Below, in pieces: positions 8,225 through 18,477 of a stretch of DNA of 64,000 bases. The position numbers and the translations under genes are program-made. The notes below the pieces were generated by a model that worked only from the letters and a program-made list of their open reading frames with translations, was not told the DNA's origin and did no database searches. This DNA comes from Thiocapsa imhoffii (GTDB lineage Bacteria > Pseudomonadota > Gammaproteobacteria > Chromatiales > Chromatiaceae): the NCBI RefSeq assembly GCF_016583985.1, contig NZ_NRSD01000001.1, positions 186,001 to 250,000 on the forward strand, read 5' to 3'. Numbering within the stretch: the stretch's first letter is position 1; each line of letters opens with the position of its first letter.

Positions 8225-9211
8225 TCAGAGTGCGTCGGCGCCGCGCAGATGGCGGTTCACCGCGATCCAGCTTCCAATCAGACTGAAGGTGATACTCCCC
8301 GCCAGGATGGTCAATAGGGCCAGGGGGCCAAGCCCGGACAACGGGAATTCGCTGCGATAGAGGGTGGCCAGGCGGGAGACCGGTTGTTGCAGGAGGATCA
8401 CGGCGATGGTGACGAGGAACCAGGCCATCATGCCACCGAGAAAGCCATACCAGGCGCCGGTATAGAGGAAGGGACGGCGGATGAAGGCCGCGGTGGCGCC
8501 GACCAGTTCCATGATCTCGATCTCGCTGCGGCGATTGAGGATCTCGAGCCGGATGGTGTTCCCCACGATTAAGAGGACGCCCAGCCCGAGCAACCCACCC
8601 AGGAGGATGACGGCGCGCTGTGCGAGGTCGAGGATGGCCTGGAAGCGTTGCAGCCAGAGGGTGTCCATCCGCACGAAATCGGCCTCCGGGAGCGCGATCA
8701 GTTCGGTTTGCAGCGCCTCGAGTCGCGCGGGCGAGGATTCGGATGGATGCGGATAGAGTGCCAGCACGATGGGAAGCGGGTTGTGCTGGAGTTGGGAGAG
8801 GGCGTCTTCGAAGCCGCCGAGTTCACGGAATTCGTCCAAGGCCTGATCGCGGTCGATCAGATGGACCTGGGCGAAGGCCCCGTTCGCGCGCAGCCGCTCG
8901 GCGAGGCGGTTGGCTTCCTCGTCATCGATGTCCTGACGCAGAAAGAGTGACGCGGCGGCGGCTTGTTCCCAGCCGCCGGCCATGGTGCGCAGATTCTCGG
9001 TTGCGACGAACAGCGCGGCAGGCAGTGCCAGCGAAATCCCGATGACGGCGACCGTCATACCCGTGGGCAGGGGCGTGCGCATGAGTCGGCCGAGGGTGGC
9101 TACGGCATTCTGTAGATGTCGGTTCAACCAGAGGCCAGGCAAGTCGAGCAGGCGAGGGTGTTGCTGGCGCGCGCGGGCGTGTTGCTTCTTGATCATCATC
9201 ATCATCATCAC
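8225..9211 (-). CDS. ftsX: Cell-division ABC transporter permease FtsX
   Basis: About 328 residues. A cytoplasmic N-terminus is followed by a first membrane segment (VAVIGISLALPAALFVA), a periplasmic domain of about 110 residues and three C-terminal membrane segments, the FtsX layout. With FtsE it couples septal ring activity to peptidoglycan hydrolase activation. The start is ambiguous: GTG at 9211 is followed by five consecutive ATG codons, all in frame and overlapping the ftsE stop, so translation may begin at any of them and the exact N-terminus is unknown. A GGAG sequence within the ftsE 3' end lies a few bases upstream. Confidence 0.95.
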   Translation of the reverse strand: MMMMMMIKKQHARARQQHPRLLDLPGLWLNRHLQNAVATLGRLMRTPLPTGMTVAVIGISLALPAALFVATENLRTMAGGWEQAAAASLFLRQDIDDEEANRLAERLRANGAFAQVHLIDRDQALDEFRELGGFEDALSQLQHNPLPIVLALYPHPSESSPARLEALQTELIALPEADFVRMDTLWLQRFQAILDLAQRAVILLGGLLGLGVLLIVGNTIRLEILNRRSEIEIMELVGATAAFIRRPFLYTGAWYGFLGGMMAWFLVTIAVILLQQPVSRLATLYRSEFPLSGLGPLALLTILAGSITFSLIGSWIAVNRHLRGADAL

Positions 9212-9876
9212 CGGCTCCGCGAGTCGCTCTCGAGGCGCCCATCCGCGAGGGTCAACCTGCGGTAGGGCATGCGCGTCACCAGCCCAAGATCGTGCGTGGC
9301 GATCAGGAGGGTGACACCAACCTGATGGAAGCGTTCGAACAAGCGGAAGATCTCGAGCGAGAGATCCGGGTCGAGATTTCCCGTGGGCTCGTCCGCGACC
9401 ACCAGCGGCGGGCGCCCGACGACGGCGCGGGCGATGCCGACGCGCTGTTGTTCACCGCCCGACAGGGCCACCGGGGTAGCGCGTTCGCGCGCGAGCAGTC
9501 CGACCTGATCGAGCGCGGCCCGCACGCGGCGGCCGATCTCTTTGTGCCCGAGACCGGCGACCACCAGGGGGAGCGCGACATTGTCAAAGACACTGCGGTC
9601 GGCTAACAGCCGGTGGTCCTGGAAGATCATGCCGACCTGACGGCGATGTTGGGGAATTTTGCGCCGTGGCAGGGCACCGAGATTGCGGCCGTTGACGATG
9701 ACCTGCCCCCGGGTCGGTCGCTCGAGCAGGCCGATCAAGCGCAGCAGGGTACTCTTGCCCGCTCCGGAGTGCCCCGTCAGAAAGGCCATCTCACCGGCTT
9801 GTAACTCAAAGCTCAAGTCGGTCAGGGCATCGCCCCGCTCTGGATAGCGTTTATGGACGTGCTCGAACGAGATCAC
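9208..9876 (-). CDS. ftsE: Cell-division ABC transporter ATP-binding protein FtsE
   Basis: 222 residues, the usual FtsE length. Walker A is GHSGAGKST, the ABC signature is [14 protein letters not shown], Walker B ends [12 protein letters not shown] and the switch histidine is in LLIATHDL. It begins [20 protein letters not shown], as in the family. It sits 12 bp after ftsY and its stop codon overlaps the run of start codons of ftsX. The pair acts at the inner membrane division ring. Confidence 0.97.
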   Translation of the reverse strand: MISFEHVHKRYPERGDALTDLSFELQAGEMAFLTGHSGAGKSTLLRLIGLLERPTRGQVIVNGRNLGALPRRKIPQHRRQVGMIFQDHRLLADRSVFDNVALPLVVAGLGHKEIGRRVRAALDQVGLLARERATPVALSGGEQQRVGIARAVVGRPPLVVADEPTGNLDPDLSLEIFRLFERFHQVGVTLLIATHDLGLVTRMPYRRLTLADGRLESDSRSR

Positions 9877-9888
9877 GGCAGGGCTCCC

Positions 9889-10932
9889 TCAGCTGAGCAG
9901 TGCGTCGAGGAATTCGTCGGCGTTGAAGGGGCGCAGATCGTCGATCGACTCGCCGACACCGATGAAGCGGATCGGCACCTGGAGGCGTTCGGCGATGGCG
10001 AAGAGGATGCCGCCCTTGGCGGTGCCATCGAGCTTGGTCAGGGTGATGCCGGTGAGGCCGACGGCTTGATGGAAGTGCAGGGCTTGGGTGAGCGCATTCT
10101 GTCCGGTCGTCGCATCCACCACCAGCATCACCTCATGGGGTGCGTCGGGGTCGATCTTCTTCATCACGCGCGCGACCTTGGCGAGTTCATCCATGAGATT
10201 CGACTTGGTGTGCAAACGCCCGGCGGTGTCGGCGATCAGGACATCGGCCCCGCGCGCGGTCGCGGCCTGCAGCGCGTCGAAGATCACGGAGGCGGTGTCC
10301 GCCCCGGTCTGCTGTGCGATGACTGTGACCGCGTTGCGCTCCCCCCAGGTTTGCAGTTGTTCGACCGCCGCCGCCCGGAAGGTGTCGCCAGCGGCCAGGA
10401 TGACCTGATTGCCGTCCTCCTGCAGCCGTTTGGCGAGTTTGCCGATCGTTGTCGTCTTGCCGGCTCCGTTCACGCCCACCATGAGGATCACCTGCGGCCG
10501 CCCGGGCGCGGGTTGGCGGACCGGGGTGTCGCCGGCAAGCAGGATCTCGCGCAGTTGCTCCTTGAGCGCGGCGACCAGGGCCTGGGGGTCTGACAGGTCC
10601 TTGCGTTTCACGCGCGCGCTTAAATGATCCATGATCCGCGTCGTCGCCGGGACCCCGACATCGGCGGTCAGGAGCAGGGTTTCGATCTCTTCGAGGAGGT
10701 CGTCATCGATCCGTTTGCGCCCGACGAAGAGCGTGCTGATGCCGTCGCCGAGTTGCTCGCGGGTGCGCGTAAGTCGCTCGCGGAGGCGTGAGAGCATGCC
10801 GAATGGCCGGGGCGCGGATGCGGCCGGTGCTGGCGCTGGTTCCGCCGGAGCGGGGGCCGCGGGGGGCGGCGTCTCGAGCGCCACGGCCTCGGCCGGCGCT
10901 GGCTTGGGATGTTTTTTTCCAAATCCGAACAT
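9889..10932 (-). CDS. ftsY: Signal recognition particle receptor FtsY
   Basis: 347 residues. A short Ala/Pro-rich variable N-terminus (about 1-45) replaces the long acidic A domain of E. coli. It is followed by the N domain helical bundle and the GTPase G domain: G1 GVNGAGKTTTIGKLA, the DTFRAAAVEQL insertion box, G3 LIADTAGRLHTK, G4 TLTKLDG and the closing FIGVGESIDDLRPFN. FtsY docks the SRP-ribosome complex at the membrane. It heads the ftsY-ftsE-ftsX run, as in many proteobacteria, and is divergent from the M16 peptidase genes across a 269-bp spacer that must contain promoters in both directions. Confidence 0.97.
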   Translation of the reverse strand: MFGFGKKHPKPAPAEAVALETPPPAAPAPAEPAPAPAASAPRPFGMLSRLRERLTRTREQLGDGISTLFVGRKRIDDDLLEEIETLLLTADVGVPATTRIMDHLSARVKRKDLSDPQALVAALKEQLREILLAGDTPVRQPAPGRPQVILMVGVNGAGKTTTIGKLAKRLQEDGNQVILAAGDTFRAAAVEQLQTWGERNAVTVIAQQTGADTASVIFDALQAATARGADVLIADTAGRLHTKSNLMDELAKVARVMKKIDPDAPHEVMLVVDATTGQNALTQALHFHQAVGLTGITLTKLDGTAKGGILFAIAERLQVPIRFIGVGESIDDLRPFNADEFLDALLS

Positions 10933-11201
10933 GATGGGTGACCTGCGGGCGCAAGGTGGATGGTGCGGTCGAGCGCGCTGGACTCGGGTGGCGGATGCTT
11001 GCCAAATTGGCGCGAGGCCGATCAGGAGCGGCTCTGAATGAGCGCAATGCTAACAGAAGGGGCCAACCGTCGCCCGCCGAGGACCGCGCCGCCCGCTGTT
11101 CCGGGTGGCTTGGGAACTACTAAGGTGCCTGCTCTGCCCTAATATGCCCCAGACGACACGGCCGTGTCGGCCGACATCGAAATCATGCATCAGGAGTGTC
11201 C

Positions 11202-12581
11202 ATGCGACGAATCGTGATCAGTCTAGTCTTGCTCTGTCTCCCAGCCGTGACGCTGGGTGCGGGCGAGCCCGTGCAGGAGCGAATCCTGGAGAACGGCCTG
11301 AAGGTCCTCGTGAAGCCGGATCGTCGTGCGCCGATCCTCATCTCGCAGGTCTGGTATAAGGTCGGGTCCAGTTATGAGTTTGGCGGCGTGACCGGGATCT
11401 CACACATCCTCGAGCACATGATGTTCAAGGGTACCGAGCGGCTTGGCCCGGGCGAATTCTCCCGTATCATTGCCGAGCAGGGCGGCGAGGAGAACGCCTT
11501 CACGGGGCGCGACTACACCGCCTACTTCCAAAAGCTGGCGAACGATCGACTGGCGATCGCCTTCGAACTTGAAGCCGAGCGGATGCGCAATCTCACGCTC
11601 GACCCCGAGGAGTTCCGCAAGGAACTTGAGGTCGTCAAGGAGGAGCGGCGCACGCGCACCGACGACAATCCGCAGTCGCTGACCTTCGAGCGCTTCAATG
11701 CCGTCGCCTTCGTGGCCTCGCCCTATGGCATCCCGGTGATCGGCTGGCCCAGTGATCTGGACTCGGTGAAGGTCGAGGATGTGCGCGACTGGTACCAACT
11801 CTGGTACGCGCCCAACAATGCGACCCTGGTGGTCGCCGGCGATGTTGACCCGGAGGAGGTGTTCCGTCTGGCGGAACTCCACTTCGGATCACTCGAGCCC
11901 GAAGCGATCCGTCCGCCCAAGCCGCGGGCCGAACCGGAACAACTCGGCGAGAAGCGCCTGGTGGTGAAGGTGCCGGCGCAGGAGCCGTATCTGCTGATGG
12001 GCTATAAGGTGCCCGCCTTGATTGACGCCGAGGAGTCCTGGGAGCCCTACGCGCTGGAAGTTCTCTCGTCGATCCTTGACGGTGGCAGCAGCGCACGGTT
12101 CGCCCGGGAACTGGTGCGTGGTCAACAGGTGGCCGCCTCGGCTGGAACCAGTTATAGCGCCTTTGGACGTCTGCCCGGACTCTTCATGCTGAGCGGGGTG
12201 CCCGCGACCGGTCAGAGCGTCGAGCAACTCGAGGCCGCGCTGCTTGAGCAGATCGAACGGGTCCAGTCCGTGCTCGTTGACGAACAGGAAATGGAGCGGG
12301 TGCGCAATCAGTTGATCGCCTCCAAGGTCTACGAGCTGGATTCGCTCTTCTACCAGGCCATGGTGCTCGGACAGTTGGAAACCGTCGGCCTGGGTTGGGA
12401 ACTCGCCGATACCTATGTCGATGAACTCGCCGCCGTCACGCCCGAGCAGGTGCGCGCGGTGGCCCAGAAATATCTGCGCCCCGAGCGCCTGACCGTCGGG
12501 ATCCTAGACCCGCAACCACTCGGTCAAGATCACACCGCACGCGCCCCGGTCGCGCTGGAGATGCAAGGTCATGTTCACTAA
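11202..12581 (+). CDS. M16-family zinc metallopeptidase (catalytic member)
   Basis: 459 residues starting at ATG 11202, chosen because AGGAG lies 6-10 bases upstream and the protein then opens with a signal peptide (RRIVISLVLLCLPAVTLGAG). The inverted zinc motif HILEHMMFKG supplies HxxEH, and a downstream glutamate segment (LTLDPEEFRKELEVVKEE) fits the third ligand region. M16 proteins are periplasmic here, clamshell peptidases degrading peptides or processing proteins. It overlaps by 11 bp a second M16 gene lacking the zinc motif, so the two probably form an active/inactive heterodimer, the common bacterial arrangement. Confidence 0.93.
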   Translation: MRRIVISLVLLCLPAVTLGAGEPVQERILENGLKVLVKPDRRAPILISQVWYKVGSSYEFGGVTGISHILEHMMFKGTERLGPGEFSRIIAEQGGEENAFTGRDYTAYFQKLANDRLAIAFELEAERMRNLTLDPEEFRKELEVVKEERRTRTDDNPQSLTFERFNAVAFVASPYGIPVIGWPSDLDSVKVEDVRDWYQLWYAPNNATLVVAGDVDPEEVFRLAELHFGSLEPEAIRPPKPRAEPEQLGEKRLVVKVPAQEPYLLMGYKVPALIDAEESWEPYALEVLSSILDGGSSARFARELVRGQQVAASAGTSYSAFGRLPGLFMLSGVPATGQSVEQLEAALLEQIERVQSVLVDEQEMERVRNQLIASKVYELDSLFYQAMVLGQLETVGLGWELADTYVDELAAVTPEQVRAVAQKYLRPERLTVGILDPQPLGQDHTARAPVALEMQGHVH

Positions 12582-13923
12582 TTCCCGTCGATTCGTGCTC
12601 TGGTCGAGCATGCTGTTGCTGGTTGCGGCAAGCGCGCTGCACGCTGGTCCCACGATCCAGTCCTGGGAGACGCCGAATGGCGCGCGCGTGTTGTTCGTGC
12701 CCTCACCCGAACTCCCCATGGTCGATGTCTCGGTGGTCTTCGACGGCGGGAGCGCCCGCGATGGCGCGCGCTTCGGCTTGGCCTCGATGACGGCCTCCAT
12801 GCTGACGCAGGGGGCGGGCGAGTGGAATGCGGATGCCATCGCTGAGCGGCTCGAGAACCTGGGCGCGAATCTCAGCGCGAGCGCGGATCGCGACACCGCG
12901 ACGGTCTCGCTGCGGACGCTCACCCGTCAGCCCGCGATGGATACGGCGGTGGAGACGCTCTCGCTCCTGTTGACGGCGCCAACCTTTCCGGAGGCTGATT
13001 TCGAGCGGCAACGCAGCAATCGCTTGATTGCGCTGCGCCGCGATGAGGAGTCACCGCGTTCGGTGGGGCAAAAGGCACTCTATCGGCAGATTTTTGGTTC
13101 CCATCCTTATGCGACGGATCCCGCGGGCACGGCCGAGACCATCCGCGCGCTGACCCGCGAGGATCTGGTGGATTTTCATCGCGCGCATTATGTCGCGGCC
13201 AATGCCGTGGTCGCCATCGTTGGTGATCTCGATCGGGCTCAGGCAGAGGAATTGGCCACGCGCATCACCGCCGGCCTGCCGCGGGGTGAGGCGCCCCCGC
13301 CCCTGCCGGAGGTGCCTGCCTTGACGGCGGCCGTCTTGGAGCCGATCACCTTCCCCTCCTCCCAAACGACGCTGCTCGCCGGACAGCCGGGGATGCGCCG
13401 CGGTGACCCGGACTACTTCGTGCTCTATGTGGGCAACCACATCCTGGGCGGCAGCGGTCTGGTTTCGCTCCTGATGGAAGAGATTCGGGAGAAGCGTGGC
13501 CTGTCCTACAGCACCTACAGCTATTTTTCGCCCCTGGCCCAGCCGGGTCCCTTCCTGATGGGTTTGCAGACCAAAAATGATCAGGCCGATCAGGCGCAAG
13601 ACGTGATGCTCGAGACGCTCCAGCGCTTCATCACGGAGGGCCCGAGCGACGCGGAGTTGACCGCGGCAAAGCGGAACATCACGGGCGGCTTTCCGTTACG
13701 GATCGCGAGTAACTCGGACATCGTCGGTTATTTGGCCATGATGGGCTTCTATGGCCTCCCGCTCGATTATCTCGATCGCTTTACCGACCGGATCGAGGCG
13801 GTCACGGTCGAGCAGATCCAGGAGGCCTTTGCGCGTCGCATCGACCCGGATCGCTTGGCGATCGTCCGGGTTGGGGGTGGCCAGGGCGCGGATCAGGCGG
13901 CGCCGGCCGGTGGCGAAGGCTAG
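12571..13923 (+). CDS. M16-family peptidase homologue without the zinc motif
   Basis: 450 residues with a signal peptide (about 1-25, ending near SALHAG). At the place where the partner has HxxEH this protein reads FGLASMTASMLTQGAGE, so it cannot bind the catalytic zinc. It keeps the other half of the family signature, the C-terminal substrate-binding Arg/Tyr region in REKRGLSYSTYSYF. It is translationally coupled to the upstream catalytic M16 gene (11-bp overlap). The likely role is the non-catalytic subunit of the dimer in the periplasm. Confidence 0.92.
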   Translation: MFTNSRRFVLWSSMLLLVAASALHAGPTIQSWETPNGARVLFVPSPELPMVDVSVVFDGGSARDGARFGLASMTASMLTQGAGEWNADAIAERLENLGANLSASADRDTATVSLRTLTRQPAMDTAVETLSLLLTAPTFPEADFERQRSNRLIALRRDEESPRSVGQKALYRQIFGSHPYATDPAGTAETIRALTREDLVDFHRAHYVAANAVVAIVGDLDRAQAEELATRITAGLPRGEAPPPLPEVPALTAAVLEPITFPSSQTTLLAGQPGMRRGDPDYFVLYVGNHILGGSGLVSLLMEEIREKRGLSYSTYSYFSPLAQPGPFLMGLQTKNDQADQAQDVMLETLQRFITEGPSDAELTAAKRNITGGFPLRIASNSDIVGYLAMMGFYGLPLDYLDRFTDRIEAVTVEQIQEAFARRIDPDRLAIVRVGGGQGADQAAPAGGEG

Positions 13924-14473
13924 CGCTCGCCTGCGCCTAGTCGGTGGACGCTGGCGCGGACGGCGTCTGTCCGTCCCGGATGCCCCGGGGCTGCGCCCAA
14001 CTCCGGATCGGGTGCGCGAGACCCTGTTCAATTGGCTCGCGCCCCTGATCCCGGGGGCACGCTGTCTCGATGTCTTCGCCGGCAGCGGCGCCCTGGGCTT
14101 CGAGGCCCTCTCGCGCGGTGCGCGGGAGGTGGTGATGCTGGAGCGTGCTGGGCCGGTTGCCCGACACCTGATGGCCAGTGCCCAGGCGCTCGGCACTGAC
14201 GAGGCCCAGATCATTCACACGGATGCGCTGCGCTGGCTCGAAGGCGGTGGAAAGCCGTTCGATATCGTGTTTCTCGATCCGCCGTTCGGGCAGGATCTGT
14301 GGTCCACGGCCATCGCCCGCCTGAACGCGGGCGGCTGGCTTAAGCCTGGCAGCCGGGTGTATCTCGAACTCCCCGCGCGCGGCATCCTTCCCGTGCTGCC
14401 CCCGACCTGGGATCTGGTGCGCGACAAGACCGCCGGAGAGGTGCGCTATAGCCTGTCCGTGGTGGCGGGGTGA
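13910..14473 (+). CDS. rsmD: 16S rRNA (guanine(966)-N2)-methyltransferase
   Basis: 187 residues from GTG 13910, which overlaps the upstream M16 gene by 14 bp; the family needs the RLRLVGGRWRGRRL beginning, and any longer N-terminus would be unusual. Rossmann motif LDVFAGSGALGFEALSRGA binds S-adenosylmethionine and DPPF in IVFLDPPFGQDLW is the catalytic motif IV. The enzyme methylates G966 of 16S rRNA in the assembled small subunit. It stands upstream of coaD, an arrangement common in bacteria. Confidence 0.95.
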   Translation: MAKASARLRLVGGRWRGRRLSVPDAPGLRPTPDRVRETLFNWLAPLIPGARCLDVFAGSGALGFEALSRGAREVVMLERAGPVARHLMASAQALGTDEAQIIHTDALRWLEGGGKPFDIVFLDPPFGQDLWSTAIARLNAGGWLKPGSRVYLELPARGILPVLPPTWDLVRDKTAGEVRYSLSVVAG

Positions 14474-14539
14474 GGGGCGCGACCCTAGGGGGTTGCGTTG
14501 CGCCGCGCGGCTTTCCTAACCAACCCCTCGCTGTGTTAA

Positions 14540-15385
<846 letters not shown>

Positions 15386-15392
15386 CCTCGCC

Positions 15393-17096
15393 GTGCTGAG
15401 TGCGAGCACCGCGGCCCGCGCGCGCGGGTGGCTTGCGGTGCTGTGTTTGTTCAGCGCTGGGGCGGGGGCAAGCTGTCCGGCTCCCACCAGTGCACCCCCC
15501 GCCCAGGCGGCAGTGGCAAGTGCCCATCCATTGGCGACCACGGCGGGGCTCCAGGTCCTCGCGGACGGCGGGAATGCCTTCGATGCCGCCGTTGCGGTGT
15601 CGGCCGTCCTGGGTGTCGTCGAGCCCTATGGTTCGGGTCTTGGTGGTGGCGGTTTTTGGTTGTTGCATCGCGCCGAGGATTGTCACGAGGTGATGATCGA
15701 TGGCCGTGAGCGTGCGCCACGAGCGGCTCATGCCGATCTGTACCTTGATGAGCAGGGCGAGTTCATCCCCGCGATGGCGCTCGTAGGTCCTCTGGCGGCT
15801 GGCATTCCGGGAACGCCCGCAGCGCTGGTGCAGCTGAGCGAGCAGTATGGGCGCCTGCCGCTGGCGCAGACACTGGCCCCCGCGATCACGCTGGCCCGTG
15901 AGGGCTTCGAGGTCGGAGAGATCTACCGTCGTTATGCGAGTTGGCGCCTGACCGATCTGCGGGCGTCCGCGGCGGCAACCGCGCAATTCCTGGTCGATGA
16001 GGAGGTTCCGGAGCTCGGGTATCGGCTGCGTCAACCGGACCTGGCCGTGACCCTGGAGCAGTTAGCCGCTCATGGGCACGATGGCTTCTATCGTGGCGCG
16101 GTTGCGGAGCGACTGGTGGCCGGGGTCGCTGACGCTGGCGGGATCTGGACGCTCGGGGATCTCGCCGAGTACCGTTCGATCGAGCGCGCACCCATCGTGG
16201 GTGAGTTTCGTGGCTGGCGTGTGGTTAGCGCCGCGCCGCCGTCCTCGGGCGGGGTGCTGCTTGTGCAGATGCTGAATATGCTTGACGCCATCGCGCCACC
16301 ACCCGCGCCCGGTGTGGAGCAGACACATGCCCTCGTTGAGGTGATGCGGCGTGCGTATCGTGAGCGGGCGCGCGATCTCGGTGATCCCGATCAGGTGACG
16401 ATACCGATCGCCCGCCTGATCGATCCAGACCATGCCGCCGGCTTGATTCGCGATTTCGATCCCGCGCGCGCGACCCCAAGCCCATTGCCCTCACCGCGCG
16501 AATCCCTGCTCGAGAGCGAGGACACGACGCATTTCTCCATCCTCGATCGCCACGGCAATCGAGTGGCCGCGACCCTGAGTCTGAACCATCCCTTCGGCGC
16601 GGGTTTCGTTCCGCCAAAGACGGGAGTGCTGCTCAACAATGAGATGGATGATTTCTCCGCGCAGCCGGGTGTACCTAATGCCTATGGTCTGATCGGCAGC
16701 GCGGCGAACGCGATCGCACCTGGGAAACGGATGCTCTCGAGCATGTCGCCGACCTTCGTGGAGTCAGCGGAGACGGTCGCGATTCTCGGCACCCCTGGTG
16801 GAAGTCGCATCATCACCATGGTGCTGCAAGGGATTCTGGGGGTGGAGGCGGGCATGCCGCTCACGGACTGGGTCGCGCAGCCGCGCATCCACCATCAGTA
16901 TCTGCCCGATCGCATCGAGTTTGAATCAGGCGCCTTGAGCCACGAGGCGCAATCGCAGCTTGCGGCAATGGGGCACCGGCTTGAGCCGCTCGAACGGCCG
17001 ATCGGCGGCATGCAAGCGATTCTCTGGGATCGTGCGAGTGGAGTGGTCGAGGCGGCATCCGATCCGCGCCAGCAGGGTCTCGCCGAGGTTCGATGA
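15393..17096 (+). CDS. ggt: Gamma-glutamyltransferase
   Basis: About 567 residues from GTG 15393, the first plausible start after the ferredoxin stop; the first part (LAVLCLFSAGAGASC) looks like an export signal and may be a lipoprotein signal, though the lipobox is weak. The proenzyme hallmarks are present: HPLATTAGLQVLADGGNAFD near the N-terminus, the autocleavage site and nucleophile Thr in ESEDTTHFSILD, and oxyanion/substrate segments MLSSMSPTF and GTPGGSRI. The enzyme is an Ntn hydrolase that splits glutathione and other gamma-glutamyl compounds, normally in the periplasm. An upstream ATG frame overlapping the ferredoxin gene was not chosen. Confidence 0.93.
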   Translation: MLSASTAARARGWLAVLCLFSAGAGASCPAPTSAPPAQAAVASAHPLATTAGLQVLADGGNAFDAAVAVSAVLGVVEPYGSGLGGGGFWLLHRAEDCHEVMIDGRERAPRAAHADLYLDEQGEFIPAMALVGPLAAGIPGTPAALVQLSEQYGRLPLAQTLAPAITLAREGFEVGEIYRRYASWRLTDLRASAAATAQFLVDEEVPELGYRLRQPDLAVTLEQLAAHGHDGFYRGAVAERLVAGVADAGGIWTLGDLAEYRSIERAPIVGEFRGWRVVSAAPPSSGGVLLVQMLNMLDAIAPPPAPGVEQTHALVEVMRRAYRERARDLGDPDQVTIPIARLIDPDHAAGLIRDFDPARATPSPLPSPRESLLESEDTTHFSILDRHGNRVAATLSLNHPFGAGFVPPKTGVLLNNEMDDFSAQPGVPNAYGLIGSAANAIAPGKRMLSSMSPTFVESAETVAILGTPGGSRIITMVLQGILGVEAGMPLTDWVAQPRIHHQYLPDRIEFESGALSHEAQSQLAAMGHRLEPLERPIGGMQAILWDRASGVVEAASDPRQQGLAEVR

Positions 17097-17330
17097 AGAT
17101 GTGGTGAAGGGCGACGAGGTTCGAATGGTTTTTCGGGTTAAAACCCTGGATCCTATTGGGCTATGCGTTGTGGCCAAGACGCGAAGGTCCGGTCGTCGGA
17201 TGATTCCGTTGTGTCTCCCACATTGGGACGTGTCCGCGGCGATGACCATCACCGCTGTCGGGGCTATCCCGAAGCCGAAGATTCAGACATCATGACATTC
17301 AGATCACTGTATTCAGGAGTTCAGATCCAA

Positions 17331-18287
17331 ATGAGACTCAAGATGTTATTGAGCGCAGCGATGGTCACGCTCGCCGTGGGGATGATGGTCATACCGGTCG
17401 ATGCGGAGGCAAGACGCGCGGGCGGCGGGATGAACCTCGGCAAACAGTCGAGCAGCGTCCAGCAGCGCCAGGCGCAACAACCGGCGCAGGCACAGCGTTC
17501 GAATCAGCAGCAGAGTTCGGCACAGCAAGGCCAGTCGCAAGCCGCGGCCGGACAGCAACGCCCGGCCAGTGGCGCCAGTCGCTGGCTCGGCCCACTCGCT
17601 GGACTCGCGGCCGGGGGGCTCCTAGCCGCGATGCTGTTCGGTGATGGTTTCGAAGGCTTCCAGATCATGGACTTCCTGCTGATCATTCTGCTCGCCGTCG
17701 GCGCCTTCATGCTCTTTCGGATGTGGCGACGCAATCAGGCACGGCCGGCGATGGCCGGCGCGGGACCGGGCGGTTATCCGCAGGCCGGTGCCGCGTATGA
17801 GCGGCGCGGAGCGGCCGTGACGTCGCCGTTTGGCAACCGCTCCGGCAGTCAAAGCATCCTGCATCCTGGTTTGGGCACTCAGTCCGGCCCGGTGGCGGGA
17901 GACGATGAGGCCCCAACCTGGTTCGATGGACCGGCCTTCGCGGAAGGCGCTAAAGCCCATTTCATCCGGCTCCAGGCCTCATGGGATCAGTCGGATTTCG
18001 AGGATCTCCAGGAATACACCACGCCTGAACTCTTCGCGGAACTGAAGCGCGAACGGCAGAAAACCGAAGGCGAGCAGGTGACCGAGGTGGTGCGTCTGAA
18101 CAGCCAACTCGTTGGGATTCGACGCGAGGGCGACCTCGTCGTGGCGAGCATCCTCTTCTCCGGGTTGATTCGTGAAGATGCGCAGGGGGTTGCCGAGGAC
18201 TTCCAAGAGATTTGGAATGTTCAGCATCCGTGGGCGGCTGCGGAGGGCAACTGGCTCATCGCGGGCATTCAGCAGGTCACCAACTGA
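17331..18287 (+). CDS. Tim44-like domain membrane protein
   Basis: 318 residues from ATG 17331. A signal peptide or first membrane segment (MLLSAAMVTLAVGMMV) is followed by a Gln/Ser/Ala-rich low-complexity stretch (about 35-85), two hydrophobic segments (LGPLAGLAAGGLLAAMLFG and IMDFLLIILLAVGAFMLF), another linker, and a C-terminal Tim44-like domain (about 200-318; AHFIRLQASWDQSDFEDLQ, EYTTPELFAEL, ending EGNWLIAGIQQV). Bacterial members are membrane anchored and of uncertain role. A second in-frame ATG at 17292 is possible. The gene stands alone, convergent with the next. Confidence 0.88.
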   Translation: MRLKMLLSAAMVTLAVGMMVIPVDAEARRAGGGMNLGKQSSSVQQRQAQQPAQAQRSNQQQSSAQQGQSQAAAGQQRPASGASRWLGPLAGLAAGGLLAAMLFGDGFEGFQIMDFLLIILLAVGAFMLFRMWRRNQARPAMAGAGPGGYPQAGAAYERRGAAVTSPFGNRSGSQSILHPGLGTQSGPVAGDDEAPTWFDGPAFAEGAKAHFIRLQASWDQSDFEDLQEYTTPELFAELKRERQKTEGEQVTEVVRLNSQLVGIRREGDLVVASILFSGLIREDAQGVAEDFQEIWNVQHPWAAAEGNWLIAGIQQVTN

Positions 18288-18477
18288 GCCTGTGCCGATT
18301 GGTGCGGAGGGTGCCCGTCGACGACGCGGCACCCACCGACCGGCGGACTGGGTTGGGTGCGTAGGACGTTTCGGGTGGTGGCAGCTCTTAAGTGGCGCCG
18401 AGCGGGTTAACCCACCAGCAGACCAAGCCCTGTCGTAGGTGCGATCCGTCCTCGATGCGGACCGACCGTCGTTCCCT

